A program made the translations under genes and the position numbers. Under the pieces are notes generated by a model. That model searched no databases and was not told the origin of the DNA. It worked only from the letters and a program-made list of their open reading frames with translations. Source: Caulobacter sp. (GTDB taxonomy: Bacteria > Pseudomonadota > Alphaproteobacteria > Caulobacterales > Caulobacteraceae). Taken from it: a stretch of 9,858 nt of DNA. Below, one piece after another: positions 1 to 5,769 of the stretch (position 1 is the stretch's first letter; every line of letters begins with the position of its first letter). Location of the stretch: contig JACMOF010000228.1 in NCBI GenBank assembly GCA_014378155.1, forward strand, positions 1-9,858, written 5' to 3'.

Positions 1-192
1 CGCTGACCCGAAAAGCTTGCCAAACCCGGTTCCAGAAGGCGTTGAAACTACGCCATTAGGTGTTTCAGACGCCGAAACCGTAAACGCTTATGCTTAAGGC
101 CCGGTAAGACTTGGCCGTTCTTCTTGGGCCTTATCCACAAGACGAAATAATTTACGCCGCCAAGAGAATTCACGATTTCGGCGCCGACTCGC
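1..192. promoter_or_regulatory. Gene-free segment, possible ftsZ upstream region
   Basis: No convincing gene lies in these bases, and the base composition is clearly less GC-rich than in the flanking cell-wall genes. The segment holds a perfect DnaA box (131-139) and a CcrM-type GANTC site at 186-190, with another at 224-228 just inside the hydrolase gene. It also has a short inverted repeat, GTTTC-N7-GAAAC, at 62-78. In Caulobacter, ftsZ follows ftsA and is controlled by DnaA, CtrA and GANTC methylation. Since ftsA is the next dcw gene to the right, I infer that this is the 5' control region of an ftsZ lying beyond the left edge. ftsZ itself is not visible, so this is contextual. Confidence 0.4.
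131..139 (+). promoter_or_regulatory. Perfect DnaA box (TTATCCACA)
   Basis: The nine bases match the DnaA-box consensus TTATNCACA exactly. A match of this length is expected occasionally by chance in 10 kb, though less often in GC-rich DNA. Its position downstream of ftsA, where ftsZ control sequences are expected, is what makes it credible, because ftsZ is a known DnaA-activated gene in Caulobacter crescentus. Binding is not shown by sequence alone. Confidence 0.45.
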
Positions 193-1284
193 TTAGCGGC
201 CAAGCTTTGAAATTCCTTTTTGAGATTCAACCTGACGACGCGCGGCTTCGACCACGGCCAGGATTTCCAGGGCCACGGCTTGGGGCTGCTCGCTCTGAAC
301 GTGATGGCCGGAACCCGAAACCACCCGCACCCGTCCCTGGGTCGAACGCTTGGCCAACCTCCGCAGTGCGTTTTCCTGAATGGCCTGCGAGACCTCGAAC
401 ACGGCCTTAGGCATGACGTTGGCTAGCAGCGCGGGATCAGACGTCAGTATAATCAGCGGCAGGTCTCCAAGCTCTTGCCGGGCTCCCGCCTCCTGTCTTT
501 CGTCCAGACTGTCACCCTCTGCCCCGGCGTGGGTCGCCAACAGTTCAGAGCGATTGGCGGCGATATACTTGGCCTGGATCCAGCGGCGATTGATTTCATC
601 ATGGACCGCCGGGTCATTGCCGGGCGGCGACTCCAGACAGTCGGGCGGGCTGTTCGCCACGGTGAGTTCGCCCCGCGTCGCCAACTCCAGGCAATGGTCG
701 ACCTCGGCGATCATGCCCCCAAAACCCTCAGCGCCCCTGGCCTTCTGAGCTTCGGTGCGCAGCGCTCCGAACTCGCGGCTCTGCTCGGCGAACATCGGAT
801 CGATCAACACCAGACCGGCCAGGCGGTCCCGATGCCGGTCGGCGAAGAGCGTAGCGTAGAGACCGCCCGCCGAATGGCCGACCAGCACCACCGGACCCCT
901 TATCCCCGCGGCATCGAGCAACCGGTCCAGGTCATCGACCGTGTTGACGGCGTCAGAGGCGCGGGCGGCTGGGTCGCTGTGGCCATAGCCCGCCCGATCA
1001 TAGGCGCAGACCCGGGTCACGGTCGCGACGCGCTCTTGCAGGCGTCTCCAGGCGAGACTGTCCTCGCCCAGCCCGGACTCTAGCACGACTACCGGGGCGC
1101 CCTGCCCTAGGCACATCAGGTTTAAACGGCGTGATCCATCGACCGCCACCCGCTGGGTTGGAATTCCATAGACAGACGGGTCAATATCCTGAGCGGCGGC
1201 TGTTCCGGGGAACGACAGCCCCACGACCAAGCCTACGGCTAGGGCCACGGCCTCTAAAAGCGCCAAAAACATCCTGAGCCCCAC
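193..1284 (-). CDS. Secreted alpha/beta-fold hydrolase
   Basis: This is a 363-residue protein with an N-terminal signal peptide: a hydrophobic stretch at about residues 6-27, with likely cleavage after the AAA at 30-31 just before QD. The mature part is an alpha/beta hydrolase. LESGLG (68-73) lies at the oxyanion-hole loop and GHSAGG (136-141) is the nucleophile elbow with Ser138. Asp283 in LTSDPA is a candidate acid, and SGSGHH (323-328) supplies the catalytic His. The family includes esterases and lipases; the substrate cannot be told. The GTG at 1284 puts Arg4 ahead of the hydrophobic core, whereas an ATG at 1272 would give a signal peptide without a positive charge but has a GGGG stretch upstream. 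The gene follows ftsA by 49 bases, but those bases hold a palindrome suggesting its own control. It is not a usual dcw gene and its GC content is visibly lower than that of ftsA, so it is probably an insertion between ftsA and ftsZ. Confidence 0.85.
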   Translation of the reverse strand: MGLRMFLALLEAVALAVGLVVGLSFPGTAAAQDIDPSVYGIPTQRVAVDGSRRLNLMCLGQGAPVVVLESGLGEDSLAWRRLQERVATVTRVCAYDRAGYGHSDPAARASDAVNTVDDLDRLLDAAGIRGPVVLVGHSAGGLYATLFADRHRDRLAGLVLIDPMFAEQSREFGALRTEAQKARGAEGFGGMIAEVDHCLELATRGELTVANSPPDCLESPPGNDPAVHDEINRRWIQAKYIAANRSELLATHAGAEGDSLDERQEAGARQELGDLPLIILTSDPALLANVMPKAVFEVSQAIQENALRRLAKRSTQGRVRVVSGSGHHVQSEQPQAVALEILAVVEAARRQVESQKGISKLGR

Positions 1285-1297
1285 TTTGAGATCAAGG

Positions 1298-1322
1298 ATA
1301 TTACAGACGTAGTCTATAATAT
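1298..1322. promoter_or_regulatory. 25-bp near-perfect palindrome, candidate operator
   Basis: The arms are ATATTACAGACG and GTCTATAATAT around a central base. Of the twelve base pairs, ten are Watson-Crick, one is a G-T type pair and one is a mismatch. It is AT-rich, has no T-run after it, and lies 14 bases upstream of the hydrolase GTG start and 11 bases downstream of the ftsA stop. That position and symmetry fit the binding site of a dimeric repressor overlapping the hydrolase promoter rather than a terminator. The regulator is unknown and no regulator gene lies next to it. Confidence 0.5.
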
Positions 1323-1333
1323 CGAGCCGGGAT

Positions 1334-2671
1334 CTACAGATTATCCCGCAGCCAGGCGGCCGCCTTGGCGACGGCGCTGGCGTTGGGGTCCATCGGGCGC
1401 TTGCGGATCGCGGCGCCGGCCAGGGCCTTGGGCGAGACCACCTCGCGCGGACCGAAGGCCGAGCGGTGCAACACGCCGGCGGCGGCGCAGAAGGCCGGGC
1501 CCGACGCGGCGTCGGCCAGGTGCGGCACCCGGCGCGGACGGCCCAGGCGGACGGGACGATCGAACACCCGCACGGCCACTTCGCGCACGCCGGCCAGTTG
1601 GCTGGCGCCGCCCGTCAGCACGATGCCGGCGCCCGGCTCGACCGGCGCGCCCGAGGCCTTGAGGCGCTCGCGCAGCAGTTCCAGCGTCTCCTCGACGCGG
1701 GGTTGGATAATGCCCTTGAGCAGGGAGCGGGGCGCGATCACCGGACCAGCGCCGGGGTCATCGCCGCGCGGCGGGGCCTCGATCATCTCGCGGTCCTCGT
1801 TGGCCGAGGCGATGGCGCTGCCGTGCAGAGTCTTGATGCGCTCGGCGCCGGCGACCGAGGTCTGCAGACCGCGCGCGATGTCCTGGGTGACGTGTCCTCC
1901 GCCGACCGCCAGGCTGTCGACGTGGCACAGGGCGCCCTGGTTGAACACGGCGACTGAGGTCGAGCCGCCGCCCATATCGATGCAGACGGCGCCGAGGTCC
2001 ATCTCGTCCTCTTCCAGGGCCGCCAGGGCCGAGGCGAAGGGCGCGGCGACCACGCCCTCGAAGGACAGGTGGGCGCGCTCGACGCAGTGGGCCAGGGTGT
2101 GGAAGACGTTCTCGTTGATCGAGACGACCAGCAGCTCCAAGCCCAGCGCGCGGCCGAACATGGCGCGGGGATCGCGCACGCCCTTCTGGCCATCGACCGA
2201 CCAGGCGATCGGCAGCAGGTGGATCGGCTTGCGGCCGGGAATGCGAACCTGCGCCAGGGCCGAAGCAATGGCGCGCGACAGGTCGCCGTCAGCGATTGGC
2301 CGGGCCCCCAGCGACACCTGGGTGGTGGCGCGGTGGCTGGCCAGCTGGCCGCCGGCCGTGCAGACGCTGACGCCCTGGACATTGACGCCGGCCACGGTCT
2401 CGGCCCGCTCGACGGCCTGGGCGATGGCTTGGGCCGCCTCGTCCAGATTGACGATCGCCCCGCCCCGCACGCCGCGCGACTGCACATAGCCAACGCCGGC
2501 CGTGGTCAGGGTGCGGTTGTCGCGGTGAATACCATCCGGCTTCATGATGAAGCAGGTGACCTTGGACGCGCCCAGGTCGACGGCAGCGACCGCCGGCTGG
2601 CGCACGAGCGTCGCCTTCAGGCCTTCGCGGGCCTGTTTCCGGTCATCCAGTCGGGACATCGTTAAAGCCAC
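1334..2671 (-). CDS. ftsA: Cell division protein FtsA
   Basis: This is the actin-like ATPase that tethers FtsZ to the inner membrane and recruits later divisome proteins. The 445 residues show the actin-fold nucleotide motifs in order: phosphate 1 in AAVDLGASKV (29-38), phosphate 2 in CIDMGGGSTS (230-239) and the adenosine motif VLTGGASQLAG (351-361). The FtsA-specific 1C (SHS2) domain replaces the usual actin subdomain between the two phosphate motifs. The protein ends in an amphipathic helix (AAAWLRDNL, 437-445), the expected membrane-targeting sequence. The stretch at about 290-315 is acidic and Pro/Gly-rich, probably a loop. The GTG at 2671 gives 445 residues; an ATG at 2659 also has a GAGG Shine-Dalgarno about 11 bases upstream and could be the true start. 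The gene starts 19 bases after ftsQ and is almost certainly cotranscribed with it. Confidence 0.96.
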   Translation of the reverse strand: MALTMSRLDDRKQAREGLKATLVRQPAVAAVDLGASKVTCFIMKPDGIHRDNRTLTTAGVGYVQSRGVRGGAIVNLDEAAQAIAQAVERAETVAGVNVQGVSVCTAGGQLASHRATTQVSLGARPIADGDLSRAIASALAQVRIPGRKPIHLLPIAWSVDGQKGVRDPRAMFGRALGLELLVVSINENVFHTLAHCVERAHLSFEGVVAAPFASALAALEEDEMDLGAVCIDMGGGSTSVAVFNQGALCHVDSLAVGGGHVTQDIARGLQTSVAGAERIKTLHGSAIASANEDREMIEAPPRGDDPGAGPVIAPRSLLKGIIQPRVEETLELLRERLKASGAPVEPGAGIVLTGGASQLAGVREVAVRVFDRPVRLGRPRRVPHLADAASGPAFCAAAGVLHRSAFGPREVVSPKALAGAAIRKRPMDPNASAVAKAAAWLRDNL

Positions 2672-2690
2672 CTCACGCCCATCTTTTACT

Positions 2691-3605
2691 TTACGCCCCG
2701 CCGGCCACGGGCTGCCCAGGCAGCACCGAGTCGCGAGGTCTCACGGCCACCATCTCGGGGTCGCGCAAATCGATGCGCGCGAAGCCTAGATCGAGGATTC
2801 GTTGTCTTTGGTCGAGCTGATCCAATTGAATCAGCGCGGACTCTTCGTCAATGGCTGGAAGCTGGATCAGTGACCCATCTTTCAACCGCAGGTCCCAGCG
2901 ACGGTCATCGACGCGCACCAGCGCCTCAAGACGGTCACGCAGACGCGGCCGGGCGTTGACGGCGGGCAGGATGGCGCCGGCGGCCTGGTCGGCCCCCTGC
3001 CCCACCACCAGCGGAAGTTGCGGGAAGCGCGCGGCGTCGGCCTCGCGGATGATCCGGCCCTCGGCGTCGATGACCCGCATGGACCCGGAGTGCTGCCACA
3101 CGGCCAGGGCCGGGCGCTCCTCGACGGTGATGGTCACGGTGTCGGGCAACAGGCGCGCGACCTTGGCCGACTTGACCCAGCCCACGGTCTCGACGCGCGC
3201 CTTCAGGCCCGCCAGGTCCAAGCCCAGGGTCGGCTGGTCGAGATAGAGCGCCGAGGCGGCCAGGATGTCGGCCTTAGCCATCGGCGAAGCGCCTTCGATG
3301 TGCACGGTCTTCAGCTTGAAGCCGAGGTCGGCGAACTCGCCGTCGACCCCGCGGCCAAAGGCCTGACCGAGGCGCTCGAGGCGGTGGCCCGTGGCCAGGG
3401 TGGCGATCAGGGCGATGACCAGGGCTGCGCCGGCCACGCCGAGGGCGAGTTTCGGCGATACCCCCACGCCGCTCCGAGCGGCGTGCAGCTTCCCGACCGG
3501 CGGCGCGGGCTTGCGCGCGGCCGGCCTGGCCTTATTCGGACTTGCGGGCGCTTCGGCCCGGGGGCGCGCTGGCTTGCGCGGTCCCCCCCGCACTACAGCG
3601 GGCAT
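2691..3605 (-). CDS. ftsQ: Cell division protein FtsQ
   Basis: FtsQ is a bitopic inner-membrane divisome protein that links early and late division proteins through its periplasmic part. The 304 residues show a long cytoplasmic tail rich in Pro, Ala and Arg (1-50), one transmembrane helix (about 53-73), a POTRA domain starting near [10 protein letters not shown] (96-105) and running to about 163, and the FtsQ beta-domain (about 164-285, with ERPALAVW at 163-170 and [13 protein letters not shown] at 238-250). The tail is longer than in Escherichia coli, as is common in alphaproteobacteria. The ATG at 3605 lies inside the reading frame of the ddl relic, so the two frames overlap by about 74 bases. 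The gene is followed closely by ftsA. The promoter of ftsQA is probably inside the ddl relic. Confidence 0.95.
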   Translation of the reverse strand: MPAVVRGGPRKPARPRAEAPASPNKARPAARKPAPPVGKLHAARSGVGVSPKLALGVAGAALVIALIATLATGHRLERLGQAFGRGVDGEFADLGFKLKTVHIEGASPMAKADILAASALYLDQPTLGLDLAGLKARVETVGWVKSAKVARLLPDTVTITVEERPALAVWQHSGSMRVIDAEGRIIREADAARFPQLPLVVGQGADQAAGAILPAVNARPRLRDRLEALVRVDDRRWDLRLKDGSLIQLPAIDEESALIQLDQLDQRQRILDLGFARIDLRDPEMVAVRPRDSVLPGQPVAGGA

Positions 3606-3795
3606 AAGCGTCCTCCACGATCCAGAACACTAAACAATCAAACGCGACGCCAACCTGGTCCGCCTGCTCAAGAGCGAGCGAAGTGGGTGTCATGCCGGGG
3701 TGCGTATTGACCCCTAGCAACACCAGAAGGTCGTTAATGTCGTCATAACGGAAGTCACTTCGGGTCACACCTTGGCAACCAAGAGTGGTATGGTC
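3532..3795 (-). pseudogene. ddl: Remnant of D-alanine-D-alanine ligase, C-terminal end only
   Basis: Read on the minus strand, the frame at 3532-3795 gives [15 protein letters not shown], then [12 protein letters not shown] and WIVEDA, which are the hallmark C-terminal motifs of Ddl (ATP-grasp ligase, normally about 300-330 residues). Only about the last 65 residues remain. The frame hits a stop about 85 bases further upstream, near 3875, and no other Ddl motif is visible to its right. Within the remnant, the conserved LLEVNT is LLGVNT: the magnesium-binding Glu codon has become GGG (3712-3714), while the Asn is kept. The usual stop after WMVEDA is also lost, so the frame runs on into ftsQ to 3532. 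The position, directly upstream of ftsQ, is where ddl sits in the dcw cluster. A functional Ddl must therefore be encoded elsewhere. The identity of the remnant is firm; whether any of it is translated is doubtful. Confidence 0.88.
3734..3748. promoter_or_regulatory. CtrA-like site TTAA-N7-ATAA in the ddl relic
   Basis: The bases read TTAA, seven bases, ATAA, one change from the CtrA consensus TTAA-N7-TTAA. The site lies about 130 bases upstream of the ftsQ start, inside the ddl relic. In Caulobacter crescentus the ftsQA promoter is cell-cycle controlled and CtrA-dependent. I infer that this could be the equivalent control site; single near-matches also occur by chance. Confidence 0.35.
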
Positions 3796-3984
3796 AAGCT
3801 TGGTGCGACGGAGCGCGAAACCCGCGCAAAGGGGAATTCGGGTGAAAAACGCGTGATCAGAGGCGCTTTCCAGTCAGATAGCGGCGGGGTCATAAAACCT
3901 GTGGACGATCAAATTTCGCCGCCCGTCCGTGCATCACTTGGTCGCGGGAATGACCCACGGGCGAAGAGTCCGACGCGGGCCTTC
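3796..3984. other. Gene-free, degenerate intergenic stretch
   Basis: Between the recognisable ddl relic and the branched repeat I see no supported gene. The minus-strand frame that continues the ddl relic stays open to about 3875, but no residue upstream of about 3795 is recognisable as Ddl. A GAGTC methylation-type site lies at 3966-3970, about 15 bases outside the repeat. The segment may be decayed ddl sequence or the scar of the deletion that removed the rest of that gene. Confidence 0.5.
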
Positions 3985-4128
3985 TTCTCCTCACCCGTGC
4001 GCCGCGGGAGGTGGCGCGTCGCTAGCAGCGACGTGACGGAGGGGGCGTCAGCGGCGCCGGAGGACGCCCCCTCCGTCACGATGCCTATTCGCATCGCGCC
4101 ACCTCCCCCGATTGGCGGGTGAGGAGAA
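3985..4128. repeat. Branched inverted-repeat element, cloverleaf-like (copy 1)
   Basis: The segment can fold as a four-way structure on either strand. The outermost stem pairs 3985-3997 with 4116-4128 (13 bp, perfect), and a second stem pairs 4006-4018 with 4095-4107 (13 bp, perfect). Three hairpins lie inside: 4017-4023 with 4027-4033 (7 bp), 4032-4049 with 4063-4080 (18 bp, perfect) and 4080-4084 with 4091-4095 (5 bp); neighbouring stems share a base or two at their edges. The element begins 17 bases past the stop of the M28 peptidase gene, so it may act as its transcript end or stabiliser. The architecture and the GGGAGGTG / CACCTCCC arms match copy 2 at 5648-5769. Long intergenic repeats linked to GANTC sites are known in Caulobacter, and I infer that this belongs to such a family. 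Confidence 0.8.
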
Positions 4129-4145
4129 CCTTCGGCGGCCTTGGA

Positions 4146-5552
4146 TCAATGGCTTGGCGCCGCCGGCGCCGCTGCGCTGAGCACGCGGAAGTCGATGTCG
4201 CTGTCGGCCATCAGGTAGATGAAGCTGGTCCAGGCCGCGACATTCTGAGCCAGTTCGCCCGGACGGACCTTGTTGAGGGTGTCGTCCATGGTGTGGTGGT
4301 AGTCGAAGTAGCGACTGGCGTCCTGCTTCAGGCCGATCACGGGCACGCCGGCGGCCTCCAGGCCCTCGATGTCCGAGCCGGCGTGCGGCGAGGGAAGCCT
4401 GTCGAGATAGATGTTCAGCGAGGTCAGCACGCGGACGGCGGTCTTGATCGCCGGGTGGCCGGACGAACCCTTGGGGATCTGCAGGGCGTAGATCCGATCG
4501 GCGCCGGTATCGCTCTCGCCGGCCAGGACGATCTTGGGCAACTCGGCCTTGTGAGCGTCGACATAGGCTTCCGCCGAGCCGCCGCTCTCTTCCGAGCCGA
4601 ACATCACCACGCGGATGGTGCGCTTGGGATGCTTGGGCAGGTCGCCGATCAGCTTGGCGGCGGCCGTGGTGATGGCCACGCCCGTGGCGTCGTCCAGGGC
4701 GCCGGTGCCAACGTCCCAGCTGTCCAGGTGGCCGCCGATGACGATCACCTCGTCGGGGGTCTGCGAGCCCTTGATCTCGCCCGAAATGTTCCAGGCCACC
4801 GCCTTGGGGTCGACGGTCGAGGCCAGCTTCAGCTTGATGCGCACCGCGCCCTTGGCGGCCAGACGCTCCAGTTGCTCGGCCTCCGGCACGCCCAGGGCGG
4901 CCGAGGGGATCGAAACCACGTCGTCGCCAAAGGCGGTGACGCCGGTGTGGGGCACGGTGGAGTCGGAGGTCGAGATCGAGCGGATCAGGAGGGCGATGGC
5001 TCCGCGCTTGGCGGCCTCGACCGGGCCGGCCCGGCGCGAGATCCCGGCGACCCCGTAACCGGCGCCGTCCTGGGCGCGGACCATCGGCTGGGTGATCACG
5101 ACGATCTTGCCCTTCAGCGACCCCTCCGGCGCGGCGATCATCTCATCATAGGTGCGAAACAACGCCACCTCGGCCTCGAGGCCTTCAGGCGGAGTCGCCA
5201 CCGTGCGGCCCAGGCCGACGATGTTCAGCTTCATCGGATAGGGCGCGACCAGTTGCGCCGACTCCTCGCCGCGCGTCCAGGACGGCTTGGCGAACTCCTC
5301 GACCTTGACGTTGGTGAAACCCAGCGCCTTGAACTTGGCCACACTCCAGTCCTTGGCCCGGGCCATGGCCGGCGAGCCGACGAGGCGCGGACCGATCGTG
5401 GTGGTCAGGTCCTCGGTGATATCCCAGGCGGTGCGGTCCAACAGGGCCTTGTCGCGCAGCTTTTCAGCGGTGACGGCGTCTTGGGCGTGAACGGAACCGA
5501 CCAGCAGGGCGGTCGTGGCGGCGGCGGTCAGCAGCGTGCGGAACAGGCGCAT
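4146..5552 (-). CDS. Secreted M28-family metallopeptidase (carboxypeptidase Q-like)
   Basis: This is a di-zinc exopeptidase exported from the cytoplasm. The 468 residues start with a signal peptide (MRLFRTLL, hydrophobic core, cleavage near VHAQD at about 24). A PA-type insert follows (around GAGYGVAGISRRAG and the KRGAIALLIRS stretch), then the M28 peptidase core. The metal and catalytic residues are all visible: His275 and Asp277 in GGHLDSWD, bridging Asp287, catalytic Glu321 and Glu322 in GSEESGG, Asp348 in ESDTGAD, and His419/His420 in YFDYHHTMDD. The frame stays open 19 codons further upstream to 5609, but the ATG at 5552 is preferred: it has a GAGGGAG Shine-Dalgarno 5 bases upstream and immediately begins the signal peptide. 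It probably removes residues from small peptides. A link to cell-wall peptides is conceivable from its position but not shown. It sits between murB and the ddl relic, flanked by the two branched repeats. Confidence 0.93.
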   Translation of the reverse strand: MRLFRTLLTAAATTALLVGSVHAQDAVTAEKLRDKALLDRTAWDITEDLTTTIGPRLVGSPAMARAKDWSVAKFKALGFTNVKVEEFAKPSWTRGEESAQLVAPYPMKLNIVGLGRTVATPPEGLEAEVALFRTYDEMIAAPEGSLKGKIVVITQPMVRAQDGAGYGVAGISRRAGPVEAAKRGAIALLIRSISTSDSTVPHTGVTAFGDDVVSIPSAALGVPEAEQLERLAAKGAVRIKLKLASTVDPKAVAWNISGEIKGSQTPDEVIVIGGHLDSWDVGTGALDDATGVAITTAAAKLIGDLPKHPKRTIRVVMFGSEESGGSAEAYVDAHKAELPKIVLAGESDTGADRIYALQIPKGSSGHPAIKTAVRVLTSLNIYLDRLPSPHAGSDIEGLEAAGVPVIGLKQDASRYFDYHHTMDDTLNKVRPGELAQNVAAWTSFIYLMADSDIDFRVLSAAAPAAPSH

Positions 5553-5557
5553 GGAAA

Positions 5558-5573
5558 CTCCCTCGTTGGAGGG
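5558..5573 (-). promoter_or_regulatory. Ribosome binding site of the M28 gene inside a small hairpin
   Basis: The minus strand reads GAGGGAG at 5558-5564, five bases before the ATG at 5552, which decides the start. The five bases 5560-5564 can pair with 5569-5573 around a four-base loop, so the site could be partly masked in the mRNA. Five base pairs is short and the effect is uncertain. Confidence 0.45.
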
Positions 5574-5606
5574 TTCATAGCATCGCTCCGCGCCGGGAAT
5601 AGGCAA
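5574..5606 (-). promoter_or_regulatory. Possible promoter of the M28 gene
   Basis: On the minus strand TTGCCT (5601-5606) is followed, after about 18 bases, by TGCTATGAA (5574-5582). This loosely fits the Caulobacter housekeeping pattern of a TTG-type -35 and a GCTA-type -10 element. The gene needs its own promoter if the repeat at 5648-5769 ends the murB transcript. The match is weak and rests on position. Confidence 0.25.
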
Positions 5607-5647
5607 CAACCGGATGAACTATCGGTAACGTTTGAGGGGGGAGTCTA

Positions 5648-5769
5648 AAAAGTCCTCCCCCTGTGGGGGAGGTGTCGGCGCAGCCGACGGAGGAGGGAGT
5701 GTTGGTGAGGTGGGATGACTCCCCCCACCGGCGCCTTCGCGCCGCCTCCCCCACAGGGGAAGGACCTTT
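5648..5769. repeat. Branched inverted-repeat element, cloverleaf-like (copy 2)
   Basis: The two ends, 5648-5672 and 5745-5769, are reverse complements at 23 of 25 positions. Each arm also contains its own small hairpin (CCTCCCCC-TGT-GGGGGAGG on the left), so alternative folds exist. Inside lie three hairpins: 5674-5679 with 5683-5688, 5695-5700 with 5718-5723, and 5730-5734 with 5739-5743. A GACTC site is in the second hairpin (5717-5721) and a GAGTC lies just outside the left end (5641-5645). The murB stop codon TAA (5770-5768) coincides with the right end. The layout equals copy 1 at 3985-4128. The element could be a mobile or spreading intergenic repeat, a transcript end, or both. Confidence 0.82.

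Noticed and set aside
94..107. TTAA-N6-GTAA pair of half-sites that could be a CtrA site for ftsZ
   Set aside because: Both spacing and one half-site are off consensus, so I did not call it; it deserves a look only if ftsZ is confirmed to the left.
48..230. 60-codon minus-strand open frame overlapping the end of the hydrolase gene
   Set aside because: It covers the DnaA box, has no recognisable domain or ribosome binding site, and its basic residues look like read-out of non-coding DNA.
1365..2489. Plus-strand open frames opposite ftsA
   Set aside because: They are low-complexity Arg/Ser/Ala shadows of ftsA with no motif or start signal.
3772..4122. Plus-strand 116-codon frame running through the intergenic repeat
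   Set aside because: More than half of it translates the inverted-repeat element, and there is no domain or ribosome binding site.
3985..4128. The branched repeat as a tRNA gene
   Set aside because: The four-way fold is suggestive, but the stems are far too long, there is no CCA-type acceptor end, and no T-loop or anticodon-loop consensus.
4119..5648. Long plus-strand open frame opposite the M28 peptidase gene (509 codons)
   Set aside because: It is an antisense shadow of a high-GC gene; the opposite strand carries all M28 catalytic motifs and a signal peptide.
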